A DNA stretch of 23,876 bases from an uncultured beta proteobacterium (lineage in GTDB: Bacteria > Pseudomonadota > Gammaproteobacteria > Burkholderiales > Burkholderiaceae_C). Position numbers and translations under genes: made by a program. The first letter of the stretch is position 1. The number at the start of each line of letters is the position of its first letter. The stretch is from assembly GCA_903958915.1 (NCBI GenBank), contig CAJBVC010000685.1, positions 1 through 23,876 on the forward strand. Direction: 5' to 3'. Below the pieces are notes generated by a model that was not told the origin of the DNA, did no database searches, and saw nothing but the letters and a program-made list of their open reading frames with translations. This document shows positions 22,742-23,876 of the stretch, piece by piece.

Positions 22742-23876
22742 TGCAAAACTCCGTGCCTGCCGGCGTCAAGCAGCAGTCGCTCGGCGGCAGCCAGACCGGC
22801 CTTGAGTCCGTCTTCGTGGAAACCGTAGCCCATCCAGGCTCCGCAGTAGTAGCGGTGGTTCTGCCCTTGCAAAACGTCCATGTGCCGCTGCGCCGCCACA
22901 GCCGCGAGATCGAACACCGGGTGCGCATAGTCATACTGGCCAAGCACTTTGTCCGCGGCAATGGGACGCACCGGGTTGAGGGACACCACCACCGGTTGCT
23001 CCCAGGGTAGCGGCTGCAGGCGATTGAGCAGGTAATGCAGGCACACCTGTGCACTCTCTTGCCCTGGCACCGTGGAGCGCTCGTAGTTCCAGGCAGCCCA
23101 GGCACGCTTGCGCTGCGGCAGCACCGTGGTATCGGTGTGCAAAACCGCCACGTTCGGCTGGTAGCCTATGGCACCCAGCGTGCTCTGTTCCTTGATCGTG
23201 GGAGCTGCCAGCAAGGCCAGCGCCTGATCGGAATGGGTGGCAATAATGACCTTATCGAAGCACTCCACCCCGCTATCCGTGGTAATCGACACGGCACCCT
23301 GCTGACGAAGGTCGGTGCTGGCCGATGCGATACGCCGCACCGGTGCATTCAAGCGCTTGTCGGCGATGTGTGCCGTGATTGCGTCCACGTAATGCTTTGC
23401 GCCCCCCTGCACCGTCCACCACTGTGGGCGGTTGGTGACTTGCAGCAAGCCATGGTTGTAGCAAAAACGCACCATGGTGGAGACTGGAAACTGCAGCATC
23501 TGCGCGGTGGGACAACTCCAGATGCAGGCCATCATGGGGAGAAAGTACCAATCGCAAAAAGCTTTGCCGAAGCGGTGCTCCTGCAGGAAATCCCCCAAAG
23601 GTTGCGCCATCTGCACGGCAGCGCCGGACTGCGCCAGGCGGGTGGTCAGTGCATTGAAGCGCATCAAGTCTTTGAGCATGCCCCAGAACCGGGGGTTCAG
23701 CAGATTGGGGCGCTGGGCAAAGACCGTGTTCAGGTCAGAGCCGCTCCACTCCAGCGCACTGCCGGTTGCAAAGTCACGTGCCTGAACTGAAAACGACATG
23801 TCCGAGGGTGCGGTGGCAACCCCGAGCTCGGCCAACAATTTGATCAGCTGAGGATAGGTTCGCTCGTTGAGCACCA
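22738..23876 (-). CDS. FAD-dependent oxidoreductase (amine-oxidase-like), 5' end outside window
   Basis: The last 379 codons of a flavin amine-oxidase-like protein; the N-terminal FAD-binding GxGxxG part lies beyond base 23876. Visible are LNERTYPQLIKLLAELGV, MSFSVQARDF, FCDWYFLPMMACIWS, PQWWTVQGGAKHYVDAI, FDKVIIATHSDQALALL (a flavin-domain strand) and HRYYCGAWMGYGFHEDGL with AGLAAAERLL, the closing FAD-binding helix. Proteins of this type sit next to Cfa-like enzymes in bacteria and are fused to cyclopropane synthase in plants, which ties the gene to acyl-chain chemistry, probably oxidation or desaturation. It overlaps DUF1365 by GTGA. It is the first visible gene of the operon; the promoter is outside. 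Confidence 0.9.
   Translation of the reverse strand, partial: VLNERTYPQLIKLLAELGVATAPSDMSFSVQARDFATGSALEWSGSDLNTVFAQRPNLLNPRFWGMLKDLMRFNALTTRLAQSGAAVQMAQPLGDFLQEHRFGKAFCDWYFLPMMACIWSCPTAQMLQFPVSTMVRFCYNHGLLQVTNRPQWWTVQGGAKHYVDAITAHIADKRLNAPVRRIASASTDLRQQGAVSITTDSGVECFDKVIIATHSDQALALLAAPTIKEQSTLGAIGYQPNVAVLHTDTTVLPQRKRAWAAWNYERSTVPGQESAQVCLHYLLNRLQPLPWEQPVVVSLNPVRPIAADKVLGQYDYAHPVFDLAAVAAQRHMDVLQGQNHRYYCGAWMGYGFHEDGLKAGLAAAERLLLDAGRHGVLQ

Noticed and set aside
1..23876. tRNA or rRNA genes, CRISPR arrays, insertion sequences, phage or toxin-antitoxin genes
   Set aside because: No cloverleaf, spaced repeats, transposase or integrase motifs were seen on either strand; nearly all DNA is in recognised chromosomal genes.

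Overview
The window looks like the chromosome of a betaproteobacterium of the order Burkholderiales, probably a Comamonadaceae relative of Rhodoferax or Polaromonas. This rests on the protein sequences and on the core-gene order rlmE-ftsH-folP-glmM next to ppk, ppx and phoR; no database search was possible. Coding density is very high. I see no tRNA, rRNA, insertion sequence, integrase or CRISPR array. No gap between genes exceeds about 220 bases.

Layout. (1) 1-850, + strand: the 3' end of rho, then rpmE (zinc-free type L31) with its own candidate promoter, a leader hairpin and a clear intrinsic terminator. (2) 873-2576, +: a polytopic GT-C (family 39-like) glycosyltransferase that meets phoR tail to tail with a 14-base overlap. 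(3) 2563-10722: a phosphate and polyphosphate neighbourhood. It holds phoR (minus, with no phoB in the window), ppx and an unusual pyruvate-kinase-like gene (+), and ppk-sixA-bacteriohemerythrin (minus). A good Pho-box-like repeat lies upstream of ppk, so PhoR/PhoB probably controls polyphosphate synthesis here. (4) 10876-16473, minus: rlmE, ftsH, folP, glmM and a GNAT acetyltransferase, a housekeeping block for rRNA methylation, membrane proteolysis, folate and cell-wall precursors. ftsH has a heat-shock-like promoter, a TTG start and a strong terminator after it. (5) 16493-16969, +: yhbY, divergent from rlmE with only 19 bases between the start codons and a symmetric -10 element between them. 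(6) 17001-23876, minus: a tightly packed eight-gene operon running FAD oxidoreductase (cut by the window edge), DUF1365, Cfa-like methyltransferase, chalcone-isomerase-like secreted protein, GPH-type MFS transporter, DUF3833 lipoprotein, SDR and SnoaL/NTF2-like protein.

Region 6 is the most interesting. Five of the seven junctions are 4-base ATGA/GTGA overlaps, so the genes are almost certainly co-translated and work together. The Cfa-like enzyme keeps the SAM site but lacks two residues of the bicarbonate cage of E. coli cyclopropane synthase. That, with the FAD partner, suggests modification of membrane unsaturated fatty acids to something other than plain cyclopropane (for example methylated or furan fatty acids) plus envelope handling of the product. 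From memory, related clusters in other Proteobacteria belong to the RpoE-ChrR (singlet oxygen) regulon; the controlling promoter would lie beyond base 23876.
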